This document shows positions 9,673-24,082 of a stretch of DNA of 64,000 nucleotides, piece after piece; the first letter of the stretch is position 1, and every line of letters starts with the position of its first letter. The DNA is from Cannabis sativa. Lineage: Eukaryota > Streptophyta > Magnoliopsida > Rosales > Cannabaceae. Location of the stretch: the NCBI RefSeq assembly GCF_029168945.1, contig NC_083602.1, positions 76,156,600-76,220,599 on the forward strand, in the 5' to 3' direction. The translations under genes and the position numbers were made by a program. The notes beneath the pieces are model-generated. The model was not told the DNA's origin, did no database searches, and worked only from the letters and a program-made list of their open reading frames with translations.

Positions 9673-11561
9673 TGTTGGAAATCATTTTACCAGGATCTTA
9701 GATCTACTCACAAGTATGTTTATTAACACCCTAAATATGAACTTTCTAAAACGATGAAATAAAGACATATAAAGTTTAGGAAACCTTACATTGGGTGCAG
9801 CGGAATATAAAGACTCCTTCCGTTCAGATATCTAGCCCTTGATTCCTTTCTGTAGCAGAGCATTATCAATATCTGAACCTGGATCTCTTTCTCTGAATCT
9901 TTGATGCTGAAACCTCCTTCTTGCTGAAAGTCTTTCTTCACGGTCTTCCTCACTATGATTGAGGTATCACTTGCTGTGTGTGGGCACTACTCATACACTA
10001 AGAATTTTGAAATCTCAATGAGGAAGAGAGAGAGAGTGGATTCGGCCAAAGATAGGGAGAGAGAAGGCTCAGTTTTTTTCTGAATGAAAAAGTAAAAAAT
10101 TTAAGTGTGTAATTTTCCTGAAGCCTTCATTATCTATTTATAGCATTCCGCTAGGGTTAGGTTTGAATTATTTGGCATTAAAATAATGAAAATATCAGTT
10201 TAAAAATTCAAACCAAGTGGCCGGCCATGTACAGTAATGGGCCTTACTTGGATTTTGCAGTTTTCTCAATTCTGCATCTGATTTTCTCAAAAATGCCAAT
10301 TTTCAAATTCAACCATTTAAATGCCAATTCTAACTATTTAATAACTATAAATAATTATTAAATAATATTGTCATTTATCATATTTATTAATTGAACCATA
10401 CAAAGTATCATAATTAACAAATATGCCCCTAAAACTCTTTCTTTACAATTTCGCCCTTACTTAGTAAAAATTTCACAAATAGACATAGTCTAATTTGAGA
10501 ATTACAATTGATTAATCAAAACCAATTATATGAGTCTTACAAGCAATATTATCTCAACTAGTGCGGGGACCATGGGTCTATATAACCGAGCTTCCAATAA
10601 GTAGATCAAGAATTTATCACTAAAATTCACTAACTTATTAATTCTTCGTTGAATCCACGCATAGAACTTAGAATTGCACTCTCAGTATATAGAATGCTCT
10701 ATATGTTCCACCATATAGACGCATCATTAGTTATCCATTGTTATAATCCTAATGTGATCAATGGTCCTCTATATGAATGATCTACACTGTAAAGGGAATA
10801 GATTACCGTTACACCCTACAATGTTTATTCCTTAAAACACTTGACCCCGTATAAATGATATTTCAGCTTATGTGAAATGAGTACTCCACCATTTATGTTC
10901 GTTTGTTCAAGCTCGAAGGAGATCATCCTTTGCTTACTATTCGCCAGATAGAAGCTATAGATTTCATGTTTATGATAGCGCTCCCACTCAATTGCACTAC
11001 CGTGTTCCCAAAATGTACGTATCACCCTGACCGAAAATTAGGCTTAACTAACAAATCAAAGAACACGTATAGCCTTTCAAGATTGAGCCTAATCATAACA
11101 GGATTAAGATCATTTGATCTAGGATCAACTAGGCGATATTGACTTGAATAGATATTACGGTAAGTTTAATAAATCTAAGTCAAAGTTCAATATCGGTCCC
11201 TTCCGATGCATACTCCATGCATCCAACCTGAGCTTTACTTTAACCAATGCTCTGGAAAGAACATAGCATTTGTCCAAATGTAAGTAAACTCTGTTGTAGA
11301 TTATCATATCAGTAAAACCCTATGTTTGATAAATCTAGGAAACTTTATTCACATAGTCATGTTTACTTTCCAATGTGTTGACGGCACAATAAACAGGATC
11401 AAGTATGTGAAAAGGGTTTCAAATGAATTCATACATTATGTACATATAATCATGAAATAAATCATGTGAACCATGCAACATTAAATGTTATTTTTGATCT
11501 ATATTAATAAGTAAATCTGATTATATTGAAATGAGTTTTATTTAGGGCATAAAACCCAACA
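9673..11561 (-). repeat. LARD-1 3' LTR
   Basis: 1889 bp, closely similar to 49044-50938, 16433-18326 and 24083-25973. The minus strand contains a TATA box CTATAAATAG (10135-10144), consistent with the LTR promoter. Open stretches on the plus strand are conserved only because the LTRs are. Confidence 0.9.
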
Positions 11562-13914
11562 AACTCCCACTTGCACTAATATAAAACAAAAAGTGCGTTT
11601 CAAATAATCTCAACACCTCGATATACAAATCAAGTGTAGTAGTAGTAAACTCCTCGTAATAGGATCTGAAAGGTTGAATTAACCACAACCTTTTCTCCAT
11701 TATTACTCTTCCTTAATCACAAAATCATTGATAATGTGAAATTCCTCTCTATATGTCTACTCTCTTGGGATACTGGATTCTTATACCTTTGGCAACTACT
11801 CTTGGTTAATCAGGAAATTAACACTAGTAGTTTAGGCAATTTGGAATGGTGCCAAAAATGTATAGAACTTTCCTTAGACTGAATAAGTACCTTTCCTATA
11901 ACTTTAACATTCAGTCCCTTTCTGGTAGACCTAGAGACTTCAGATAGGTTTTTACACTTCTCCAAAATCACTATTCCACCCCCAGAGTAACCACCATCTT
12001 ATCAGAAAGATTTTCTAGCACAAAGGCAAATTTCGAAATCTGATGTGGTGTAGTCTAAGAGTTTTAAACACACCCTTATAGACTAACATATATTTCCTCT
12101 TCTTAATCTTAGGATTTAATTGATTGTGTTCCAATGTTCTTCTCCTGGATTAATTTGATACCTATTCATTACTCCCACTCAACAGCAGGTGTCTGGTCTA
12201 AGGCATACAAAAGCATATTTAAGACCTCTCACTGTTGATATAAGAAATTCTTTCATGGCTTTATCTTTTCTGGAATAGTTGAGACTTTTCCTTAGATAAA
12301 TAAAATCTATGCCTAAGAAGTTGTGAAGCTTCTATAGATTGCCATTAGAAAGAAAATGCTTCAGCATCTTACTAAAGTAAGTTGCTTGCATTAGAGTAAG
12401 TAATTCCTAGGTATACCACAAGCCATAGGTTTAGATAAACTCAAACCTATAATACTAGGAACAGGAAGTTTTGTTAAGTCCATCGAATAGACTTATAATT
12501 GAAAATTTCCTTTTATGTCCTTGTATTAGAAAACTTTAGGTTATTCCATGTGAATGGATTAAACCATAGTTCTATTGGCTTTCTTCTTAGTTTCTTATCT
12601 TGACAATCCATTACTTGTTTAAACTCACAATGGATTTAAATCATTAGTGTCTCCCAAGTCATAAGAAGGTGAGTTCCTAGAAACTCTCCCACTACGACAA
12701 GGTACCGTGAATTATGTCTAGGAAAACTAAATGGTATTGATCTCTTCGGTTGTGACAAGACAACAGAGGCAGTGGGATCATCATATGTCAAATAAGATGA
12801 TCGAACACTTTTGGAATCAAGAATTAAATATCTCCTTTATTTGCTACTTTATTTTCAAACTTAGTCATTATCCTAGAAAAGTAGTATTTGTTTGAACAAA
12901 CACTTTCTTATCTATTGACTATGGGATGGTCCACCCCTAATCACTTATAATAGCTAACAAACCATGGTTAACAGTTCTAGCTTTTCTTAAGATTTTGATT
13001 AGGTCATCCATGAATCTAGTAATGATTTACATTAAGTATACAACCATTACATCATTCTGAAATTGTATTACCATAGAAGGAATTAGGCAACGACTAGTAA
13101 CTAATCATCAACATGCAACTCGAAATTTCTGGGGAGGTAAGTTTGGATATAATTCAAAAATCAATTTAATGATCTTTGAACTGCATATCTACTAACTATT
13201 TCTCCACCCCTATCAGTTCACAAGATCTTTAACCGCTTACCTTAATGGTTTTAACCATTGCTAGAAATTAATGAAATTATTCAAACATTTCAAATTTCTT
13301 GCTAAAAGGTATAATCTAGAGTTATCGTTTTAAGAATACAACGAAAAACTCATATCCACCCCTGAATGTACATCCATCTGTGAATGAGATGAACTACTTT
13401 CAGTGGATATAGGCATATTAACTCTTTGCAGAGATTGATCTTGTCAAATCCACTATGAACAAGATACAAATGCCATAGATTAAAAAAAATGGTAGTGTCT
13501 TTTGATGACATAGGTTTAGTTACATCAAAGAGTTCTTAGAATACTGTAAGTAGATCGTGGTCACAGAATAGCTAACTCATATTCCATACAGTTTTAATCC
13601 ATTAATAGAAAATGGATATTAAATACTTGAGAAAGTGTAATTGTATTATATTCTGGAATTAGAAATATAAGAAGATTTCTATTTGGAATCTAAAATTAAA
13701 GTCAAAGACTTAAAATTTATACCAAATATAATGAGTAATTCTATCTTGGACCACTACTACTAATTTAAACTCTAAGTCAGATTTGCCCATACAAGTAGGA
13801 GATTTCTAAGATTGAGGATTTATATCAATTGGGAATTGAATTTCGGGATTATAATCATATGCGTCATTTAATTTCTTAAGAGAAAATATAGAATGACATG
13901 AAATGATTTATAGA
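11562..13914 (-). mobile_element. LARD-1 internal domain, 3' half
   Basis: This aligns base for base with 18327-20680 of LARD-2 with scattered substitutions, yet neither copy has a long open frame on either strand. It starts with the polypurine-like tract and is cut at 13914 by the Tat insertion (ATAGA). Confidence 0.85.
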
Positions 13915-14702
13915 TGTTGACCGAGGTTTTCGGCAACTAATAAAATATTATAAGTTTATAGAGCTGTAAGAAAATTAGAGAAAGATTTTTACGTGGTTGG
14001 GGCGTTAATGAGCCTTAGTCCACGAGTCTTTGTTATTTATGGATGTATTTAATACAGAGAATGTATTTGGTGAGTGTTTCACTCTTATAAATACAGAGAA
14101 TGTTCTTGGTGAGTATTTACTCTTCTTGCTCTTATGCAGCCCAAGATTCTCGATCCCATTTAATGAGCTTTGAGGGGGTATTTATAGTGTTTTTGGTAGG
14201 GTGATCCCCAGAATTATCTTTACAAGTGTATCTGTAAGTATCCATAAAGTTGGGCATTCCCAATGAATATACCATGAGTAATGCATGGTCAAATCCCTAG
14301 GTGCTGTAGGGCTTTTATGTGGAATGTCCTTATTATCTTTTGACTGATGTGACTCTTCACAGTGTAGCCGTCGCTAGACTTAAATGATCATTACTTTGTA
14401 GCTGCAGGTTGGAGGTTGTGCCGTCAGACTTTATTGCGTGTAGCAGTCCCAACACGCTTCCTCCCATGCGACATTAAATGCGACTGGATTGCTCAGGAGA
14501 AACCTGACACCTCGCGGAGATTCCTTAGCGTTACTCGAGCTTCCGGGAGCATATAGGGCTCCATATGCCTTCTCCGGGAGCTATGTCCTGGACGCTGCCT
14601 TACGACATAAAGACTTAGCAAATATTTTTGGATTATAAGTTGCTTGATCCACGTGTCCTTGTCTGGTTGGTCCACGTACATTGGGCAAAATCAGGGGCAA
14701 CA
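13915..14702 (-). repeat. Tat element 3' LTR
   Basis: 788 bp; on the minus strand it starts TGTTGCCCCTGATTTTGCCC directly after the polypurine tract and ends CTCGGTCAACA. The minus strand carries a TATA box CTATAAATACC (about 14178-14188). Confidence 0.95.
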
Positions 14703-14710
14703 TTTACCCC

Positions 14711-14746
14711 CAAGCCTTGTTTATTTGAAAAATAAAACAAGGCTTG
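14711..14746. repeat. Hairpin next to the polypurine tract
   Basis: CAAGCCTTGTTT (14711-14722) and AAACAAGGCTTG (14735-14746) are perfect 12-bp inverted arms around an AT-rich loop. The hairpin overlaps the minus-strand polypurine tract next to the 3' LTR. Confidence 0.85.
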
Positions 14747-15033
14747 CTCAAGTGCTTTCGGTTGACTCCTCGGTTTCCTGGCACGAGCTTTGAGCGCGTG
14801 AGGGTGTATTTAATGATGGCTTTTAATGCAGCGATTCACTTTTTGCAGAGGTCGATTCGTTTCACGCCCATTGATTGATACGACGCATTAATGGTTTCAG
14901 ACGGATACTCAAACATTTCCACCGCCTTAATTGCAAATCAATCTGGTCCGTTGATCTTTGAGAATTCGAATCGTGCGTTTCCCCCACCGTTTGATTGGTA
15001 GGTGATGATGCCTGTTCCTCATGCAGCTTTGCC

Positions 15034-15040
15034 TATAAAA
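15034..15040 (+). promoter_or_regulatory. TATA box of the Tat antisense gene
   Basis: GCCTATAAAAGCC on the plus strand, 332 bp inside the LTR edge, lies upstream of the antisense gene. A leader of about 190 bp follows, then a likely 5'-UTR intron whose acceptor is TTTTTACAG at about 15699-15707, 9 bp before the ATG at 15717. Confidence 0.6.
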
Positions 15041-16432
15041 GCCACCACCTTTCCTTCATTTCGGTTACTTCCCATTTCTTGCCAACTTTGCTCAAATTTC
15101 CCAGAGAGAAAAAATTCTCAGACCAAGAGAAACATTGTTGAGCACTTTGCAACTTTTCCTAGTTCATCTTCGTTCACCACTACCAGTCCTTCTTATCTTC
15201 GTTTGATTTACAGCAGGACCCCCAGTCTTTACACTTCAATTTAAGTTTCTTGCATCCTTCGCTTTATTGTTAATATGCATGGCATGCTGTTACTTATCTG
15301 CTAGTTTTTTTCTGGGTTTTGCATTTAAAGTTTCTGGGAATGCAAACTTTTAGATTCTTCATGTAATCGGTCTAGGTTCACCATTTTGGTGATAGGATTA
15401 CTCTTGTCACGCATTTGTTATTTTTTTTTTTTGTAAAAGACCATACGTTCTTCGTATACTGGTCGTTTAGAGCATAGGAGAGATTGCTTTCTTTCGACTT
15501 TCTGCCTTTTCTCTTTCCTTGGTGTGCAATGCCGTCTTCTGTGAATTTATTGCGCCCGACTCTTGCCAGAGAATCCTTCTAGGGTTTCCTGTTTGACAGG
15601 TGTCCGGAGGGGGCCTCTTTCCAGTGGTTAGGGGACCCCCATTCCCTTTTTCTTGGTTTAGGGTTTGGTATGAGGCCTAACTGCTGGAATCTTAATTCTT
15701 TTTACAGAATCGAAACATGTCTGCTTCTGGCTCAAAGTCATCCAAGAAGAGTGGTAAGCGTCTGGCTACCCTCGAAGAGGTCTCGCTGGGTCCCGTTGCC
15801 CAGGAGGGGTACAAGTCTCGGGCCTCCGGATAGGAGGCGGCAGAGCTTCACTCTACTCTAACTTGTCCCCTTCAGTTGGAGAACATCGTGGAGGTAGCTG
15901 GAATTAAGCCTTCCACATCCGGGACCTACCATCGGCCACCTCGTGATGCGGAGACGCCCAATCACAACTACGGCGGCTTCGGGGCCTGGAGCCAGACGCA
16001 CTTGATGGCCGGGGCCATGCTTCCTCTCCAAGACTACTTTGTTAATTTTTTAGTTTTTGTCGGCCTTGCGCCATACCAACTTATTCCTCAAGCATACCGC
16101 CTGCTCTGAGGCTTATTTATTTTTTACTCCGCCCGGGGATGGGGCTCTCCCAACCCGACGGAGATATTGTATTTTTATGAACTTGTTTGTGTGCCCAAGA
16201 AGGGGGACAAACTTAAAGACGGTTTTTATGGGTTCCGGGCCCACCCTGCCAATGATGGGGTGGTCCCGTATAATAGGCAAACTCATGTTAAGGAGTATCG
16301 CCATCGTTTTTTCTTCTCGTCTGGGTTCCGGGCAGTGGACCATCCGGAGCTCCTCACTGAGTGGGTTAGGATTCCCCCTTACGAGAGGACCGCACCTACT
16401 CAGGTCTTTCCTCGGAGAGCCCAGGCCTTCGC

Positions 16433-18326
16433 TGTTGGAAATTATTTTACCAGGATCTTAGATCTACTCACAAGTATGTCTATTAACACCCTAAATATGA
16501 ACTTTCTAAAACGATAAGTTAAACACATATAAAGTTTAAGAAACCTTACATTGGGTGCAGCGGAATATAATGACTCCTTCCGTTCAGATATCTAGCCCTT
16601 GATTCCTTTCTGTAGCAGAGCATTATCAATATCTGAACCTGGATCTCTTTCTCTGAATCTTTGATGCTGAAACTCCTTTTGCTGAATGTCTTTCTTCACG
16701 ATCTTCCTCACTATGATTGAGGTATCACTTGCTGTGTGTGGGCACTACTCATACACTAAGGATTTCGAAATTCAAGAGGGAAGAGAAAGAAGAAGTGGCA
16801 GCTAAAGATAGGGAGAGAGAAAGGCTCAGGTTTTTCGTTGAAGGAAAAATAGAAAATTTAAGTGTAATTTTCCTGAAGCCTTCACTATCTATTTATAGCA
16901 TTCCACTAGGGATAGGTTTGAATTATTTGGCATTAAAATAATGAAAATATCAGAGGGAAAACCCTACAAAAGTGGCCGGCCATGCAAGGTGGAATTGGGC
17001 CTCACTTTTTGCAATTTTGCAGTTTTATCTTTTCTGCATCTGATTTTCTCAAAAACGCCAATTTTCTAATTCAACCATTTAAATGCCAATTCTAACTATT
17101 TAATAACTATAAATAATTGTTAAATAATATTGTCATTTATCATATTTATTAATTGAACCATACAAAGTATCATAATTAACAAATATGCCCCTATAAACTC
17201 TTTCTTTACAATTTCGCCCTTACTTAGTGAAAAATTCACAAAAAGACATAGTCTAATTTGAGAATTATAATTGATTAATCAAAACCAATTACATGAGTCT
17301 TACAAGCAATATTATCTCAACTAGTGGGGGGACCATGGGTCTATATAACCGAGCTTCCAATAAGTAGATCAAGAATTTAGGACTAAAATTCACTAACTTA
17401 TTAATTCTTCGTTGAATCCACGCATAGAACTTAGAATTGCACTCTCAGTATATAGAATGCTCTATATGTTCCACCATATAGACGCATCATTAGTTATCCA
17501 TTGTTATAATCCTAATGTGATCAATGATCCTCTATATGAATGATCTACACTGTAAAGGGATTAAATTACCGTTACACCCTACAATGTATTTATTCCTTAA
17601 AACACTTGACCCCGTATAAATGATATTTCAGCTTATGTGAAATGAGTACTCCACCATTTATGTTCGTTTGGTCAAGCTCGAAGGAGATCATCCTTTGCTT
17701 ACTATTCGCCAGATAGAAGCTATAGATTCCATGTTTATGCTAGCGCTCCCACTCAATTGCACTACCGTGTTCCCAAAATGTACGTATCGCCCTGACCTAA
17801 AAGTAGGCTTAACTAACAAATCAAAGAACACGAATAGCCTTTCAAGATTGAGCCTAATCATAACAGGATTAAGAACATTTGATCTAGGATCAACTAGGCG
17901 ATATTGACTTGAATAGATATTACGGTAAGTTTAATAAATCTAAGTCAAAGTTCAATATCGGTCCCTTCCGATGCATACTCCATGCATCCAACCTGAGCTT
18001 TACTTTAACCAATGCTCTGGAAAGAACATAGCATTTCTCCAAATGCAAGTAAACTCTGTTGTAGATTATCATATCAGTAAAACCCTATGTCTGATAAATC
18101 TAGGAAACTTTATTCACATAGTCATGTTTACTTTCCAATGTGTTGACGGCACAATAAACAGGATCAAGTATGTGAAAAGGGTTTCAGATGAATTTATACA
18201 TTATGTACATATAATCATGAAATAAATCATGTGAACCATGCAACATTAAATGTTATTTCTGATCTATATTAATAAGTAAATCTGATTATATTGAAATGAG
18301 TTTTATTTAGGGCATAAAACCCAACA
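16433..18326 (-). repeat. LARD-2 3' LTR
   Basis: 1894 bp, starting TGTTGGAAATTATTTTACC and ending AAAACCCAACA. By eye it is nearly identical to 24083-25973, which indicates a fairly recent insertion. Confidence 0.95.
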
Positions 18327-21300
18327 AACTCTCACTTGCACTAATATAAAACAAAAAAGTGCGTTTCAAATAATCTCAACACCTTGATATACAAATCAAG
18401 TGTAGTAGTAGTAAACTCCTCGTAATAGGATCTGAAAGGTTGAATTAACCACAACCTTTTCTCCACCATTACTCTTCCTTTAATCACAAAATCATTGATA
18501 ATGTGAAATTCCTCTCTATATGTCTACTCTCTTGGGATACTGGATTCTATACCTTTGGCAACTACTTTTGGTTAATCAGGAAAGTAACACTAGTAGTTTA
18601 AGGCAATTTGGAATGGTGCCAAAGATGTATAGAACTTTCCTTAGACTGAATAAGTACCTTTCCTGCAACTTTAACATTCAGTCCCTCTCTGGTAGACCTA
18701 GAGACTTCAGATAGGTTTTTACACTTCTCCAAAATCACTATTCCACCCCCAGAGTAACCACCATCTTATCAAAAAGATTTACTAGCACAAAGGCAAATTT
18801 CGAAATCTGATATGGTGTGGTCTAAGAGTTTTAAACACACCCTTATAGACTAACATATAGTTCCTCTTCTTAATCTTAAGATTTACTTGATTGTCTTCCA
18901 ATGTTTTTCTCCTGGATTAATCTGATACCTACTCATTACTCCCACTCAACAGCAGGTGTCTGGTCTAAGGCATACAAAAGCATATCCAAGACCTCTCACT
19001 GTTGATATAAGAAATTCTTTCATGGCTTTATCTTTTCTGGAATAGTTAAGACTTTTCCTTAGATAAATAAAATCTATGCCTAAGAAGAAGTGAAACTTCT
19101 ATAGATTTCCATTAGAAAGAAAATTGCTTAGCATCTCACTAAAGTAAGTTGCTTACATTAGAGTAAGTAATTACCAGGTATACCACAAGCCATAGGTTTA
19201 GATAAACTTAAACCTATAATACTAGGAACAAGAAGTTTTGTTAAGTCCATTGAATGGAATTATATACGAAAATTTCCTTTTATGTCCTTGTAATAGAAAA
19301 CTTTAGGTTATTCCATGTGAATGGATTAAACCATAGTTCTATTGGCTTTCTTCTTAGTTTCTTATCTTGACAATCCATTACTTGTTTAAACTCACAATTG
19401 ATTTTAATCACTAGTGTCTCCCAAGTCATAAGAAGGTGAGTTCCTAGAAACTCTCCCACTACGACGAGGTACCGTGAATTATGTCTAAGAAAACTAAATG
19501 GTATTCACCTCTTCGGTTGTGACAAGACAACAGAGGCAGTGGGATCATCATATGTTATATAAGATGATAGAACACTTTTGGAATCAAGAAAAAAGTCTCC
19601 TTTATTTTCTACTTGTTTTCAGACTTAGTCATTATCTTAGAAAAGTAGTATTTGTTTGAACAAACACTTTCTTATCTATTGACAATGGGATGGTCCACCC
19701 CTAATCACTTACAATAGCTAACAAACCATGGTTAACAGTTCTAGCTTTTCTTAAGATTTTGATTAGGTCATCCATGAATCTAGTAATGATTTACATTAAG
19801 TAGCCAACCATTACATCATTCTGAAATTGTATTACCATAGAAGGAATTAGGCAACGACTAGTAACTAATCATCAACATGCAACTCGAAATTTCTGGGGAG
19901 GTAAGTTTGGATATAATTCAAAAATCAATTTAATGATCTTTGAACTGCATATCTACTAACTATTTCTCCACCCCTATCAGTTCGCAAGATCTTTAACCAC
20001 TTACCTTAATGGTTTTAACCATTGCTAGAAATTAATGATATTTTTCAAAAATTTCAAATTTCTTTGCATAAGGTATAATCTAGAGTGATCGTTTTAAGAA
20101 TACAACGAAAAACTCATATCCACCCCTGAATGTACATCCACCTGCGAATGAGATGAACTAATTTCAGTGGATATAGGCATATTAACTCTTTGCAGAGATT
20201 GATCTTGTCAAATCCACTATGAACAAGATACAAATGCCATAGATTAAAAAAAAATGGTAGTGTCTTTTGATGACATAGGTTTAGTTACATCAAAGAGTTC
20301 TTAGAATAGTGCAAGTGGATCCTGGTCACAGAATACCTAACTCATATTCCATACAGTTTTAATCCATTAATAGAAGATGGATGTTGAACACTTGAGAAAG
20401 TGTAACTGTATTGTATTCTGGAATTAGAAATATAAGAAAATTTCTGTTTGGAATCTAAAATTAAAGTCAAAGACTTAAATTTATACCAAATATAATGAGT
20501 AATTCTATCTTGGACCACCACTACTAATACAAACTCTAAGTCAGTTTTGCCCATACAAGTAGGAGATTTCGAAGATTGAGGATTTATATCAATTGGGAAT
20601 AGAATTTCGGGATTATAATCATATGCGTCATTTAATTTCTTAAGAGAAAATATAGAATGACATGAAATGATTTATAGACCATTCATCCAATGATATGTTA
20701 TTGAGCTAATTCGAAATGAATAAGCTAAGAGGAATTAAGATAATTTCATTTAAAATAAGAATCCAACGATGCTTCGATAAGCGAAAGTCAAAGTAATCTT
20801 ATTTATACAATCTTCTTGTTTCATATCGTAAAAATACTAGTCTAAGGTGTCATCAATTGATGAACAGCTAGATGTCGCATATACAATATTTATCTTTCGA
20901 GATTTAACACTATTATGTATGTCTAATGGTGAAAATCCACTAGGGATTTATCTCATTAGATAAACAAGCCAAGTTAGACCAACAATGAAGATTCGAAATT
21001 AAACTACAACTTAATAACAGAAAATAACATGGTTCAATATAAATTCATACACAATTCAGAAATTATAAGCATATAGCAAGTAGGAATGACAAGTGAAAAT
21101 ACTAAAACATACAATCCTAAATAATTTCCAAGGTTTTCAACAAACTGATATCAGTGTCCCGTTTAGGCGAGAGTCAAAGCTACCATTCATTGAATAGAGT
21201 TGTCAGCTCGTCTAAAATGTTAAACATTCTAGCAACCTTTTATTCGATCAAGATTGGAATTCAGCGTTGTCCCGTTTAGGCGAGAGTCAAGGCAATTCTA

Positions 21301-24082
21301 TCTTATGAGCTTCCACCATTGTTTCATAATTTGCAAGTCAAGTATGGTCGCCACCATTAGGGTGATCCATACCATACAAAACACTTACGAACTACTTATC
21401 ATGCGAGGTTAAACGGTGCAAAATTGCTAATGAACGTTCCTCCATTAGGGAGGATTACTCACTAAAACAAACGCGGTGTAAAACCCACAATGGAGATCGA
21501 ATGTCTTAATAATAAAGCTCATTATTTAAAAAGAGTTGTATTTTCTTTGATTCTCTTTATTTATTCTATTTATTTTAAATATATATTTATTTAATTAAAA
21601 TTTCCAATTTAGAATGAAAAATTCTAAATATAAATTTTAATTTAATATTTATAAATTTTACTTAGATGGTTATGAAAATAACATGAATTATTTCCATCTT
21701 AGTAATAATTTCCAATAAATATTTAGAAAAATATTCAATTTAAGTTGTTACAAAATTAATTTAAATTAATTTACAACTCAAATTTATTTTCTATAAATAT
21801 ATATTGCATTTCGAAAAATTAAAGTATTTAAGAATACAATTTTCAAAAAATGCATGTTAAAATAAAAAATAAATCCTGGAAAAATTATTCTAATTTAATG
21901 TTGGCCCAAAATTAATTAATAAAATTAATTTACAATAAAAAAATATAATTTTCCTATTTAATTAAATATATAAGAAAAATTTCAAATATTTAAGTATGAT
22001 GATGAAAATCAACTTAAATATTAATTTTCTATTTAATTAAATACACTAGAAAAATACTTCAAGCAAAAATATCATCTATCTAGATTTTCCTTTGACTAAT
22101 TAATTCAATTTCTAATAATATACTTTAATTCAATTATTTTAAATTAATCAATTAATGAAAAAATCATTGATTTAAGTTGATCCAAAATTAAAATAAATAA
22201 TTTACAACTTTAATCTATTTTTCAAATAAAATTCGAAATTCCAGCATTTAAGAAATGCAATTTCGAAATTTGATTAATAAAATAAAGAAAAAATAGATTT
22301 TGAAAATTATTTAAATTTAGTTGAAAAATTAAATTTCAACTAAAAATAATTTTCTATTTAATTAAGTGTCATGAAAAAGAAATATTTAAGTATGATGATG
22401 AAAATCAACTTAGATATTTAATTTTTAAATTAATTAAATGTATTAAATTCAAGAAATAAATAATTAAGTGTAGAGAAGGCTTAATTATTAATCTCTAGTT
22501 TAATACTAGGAAAAAAATATACTTAAAATAAATTGTACCAAAATTAATTATTTAAATAATTAATTTCACAATGTATAATATTTTCCTATTTAATATTAGA
22601 AATAATAAGTAGTCTAGAAATAACTATCTAGAAAATATCTTATTTGACTAAGTATCTTTTCCACAAAATTTGAAAAAAAAAATATCTAATTTAAGTTGTA
22701 TTAGAAAAAATCTAGAACTTAAATATTTTCAAATTTAAATTTAATTAAATATCAAAAAATTAAGTTGTAACCACTTAATTTAAAAAATATTCCATTTTAA
22801 GTTAATATTCGAAAAGATATTAACTTAAAAAATATCTAAAGAATCTTAATAACCAATGCCTAAAATTCCTCAACTTAATTTTGAAATTTTAAATCCAAAA
22901 GATATTCAGATTTAAGTTGGTTAGTTGTAGATAACTAAATATCAACTTAAATAAGAATATTTAATGAAAAATTTAAATTGAGTTCCAGAAAGAATCTAGA
23001 TGGTTATAATTCTATATTTAATTAAATACAAGAAAATACATATAGTTTAGCTTAGAATAAAGAATTCTTTAAACTATAATTTTCTTAAATTAATTTCAAA
23101 ATAAATGAAATTAATTATGTTGCTAATCAATTTTATTAGGTTAAACTAGTTTAATTAACCTAGTACAGTTATTCAAATCAGGCAAATGGGCCTTCACAAT
23201 TGGGGTGGTTCATGTGAGGGGGTGATGGGTTCAGTATGTCGTACCCACTACTGTGGCTCCCAACTCTCACACAAGGCCCAAAAGAGAGGAATTTAACCTT
23301 AACAAGAACAACTGTTATTAATTGAATAGGCCCAATAACTAAATGGGCCTAAATAAATTCTATCAAGAGCTATGATAATTTATTTTAGCAACAACAACCT
23401 ATATGCATCTATAATAAAATTAAACACATAGGCTCACACAAGCACACTTTGGATGGATCCTATCATGTTGCTAGGTCATACACAGATGAAAGAAGATTGT
23501 AAATATACCTGTTACAAATTATTATCTTGACCAAGGGAGCCATCAGATCATTAGATCTGGCAAAAAGTAACCATGACTATTTGCAATCAAGTAATAATAG
23601 GTTTTGAAAACTTACACACAAGTTAAAACACATACTCCTGCAACAAGGTTAGCTGGATAGTTGGATGTAAGATTTATTTAATTTTAAATTAAATAATTAA
23701 TTTCGAAAATTATTAAAAAAAATTCGAAAATTTTAAAAAAAATTGAAAAATTAAAAAATTTCGAAATTTAATTAAATATTTAAATTTAAAATTAAACCTA
23801 CAATTTTTGAAAAATTAGATTTCAACCAACCTACAATATTTATTCTAGCCTTTTAAACTGACGCAATAGTTAAAAAACACACATGACTTTGGGTAAGCGA
23901 ATTCTCTGCTATTTCGCTAACCCCATCGAAGACCACAAATCTGCTAAATCAAACAGTCTGTCGACCCTTCTCTCTTTTCCTCTGTTAATCGTGGATGGGG
24001 ACCCTTCTCTCTCCCTCTCTTAATTGCATGGTTCGCCGACCCTCCACATAAAAAACTCAGAGCCAAATCCTAATATTTATAA
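18327..24082 (-). mobile_element. LARD-2 internal domain, non-coding
   Basis: 18327-20750 matches 11562-13914 of LARD-1. 20755-21576 is absent from LARD-1 and contains GTCCCGTTTAGGCGAGAGTC twice (about 21156 and 21269). 21577-23130 is extremely AT-rich with dispersed TTTAAGTTG/CAACTTAAA motifs. 23160-23300 is a GC-richer block (CAAATGGGCCTTCACAATTG). 23830-24082 is unlike the corresponding part of LARD-1. I see no RNA gene and no protein family on either strand. Confidence 0.75.

Noticed and set aside
17668..18225. Open stretches of 79 and 84 codons repeated in three or four places (also near 10903, 25315, 25618, 50583)
   Set aside because: They lie inside the LARD LTRs and are antisense to the element. 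They are alike only because the LTRs are alike; they have no known domain and no start context.
21540..23130. Centromeric or satellite DNA because of extreme AT content
   Set aside because: It is not a regular tandem array and lies between two LTRs with a target duplication, so it is the interior of an LTR element.
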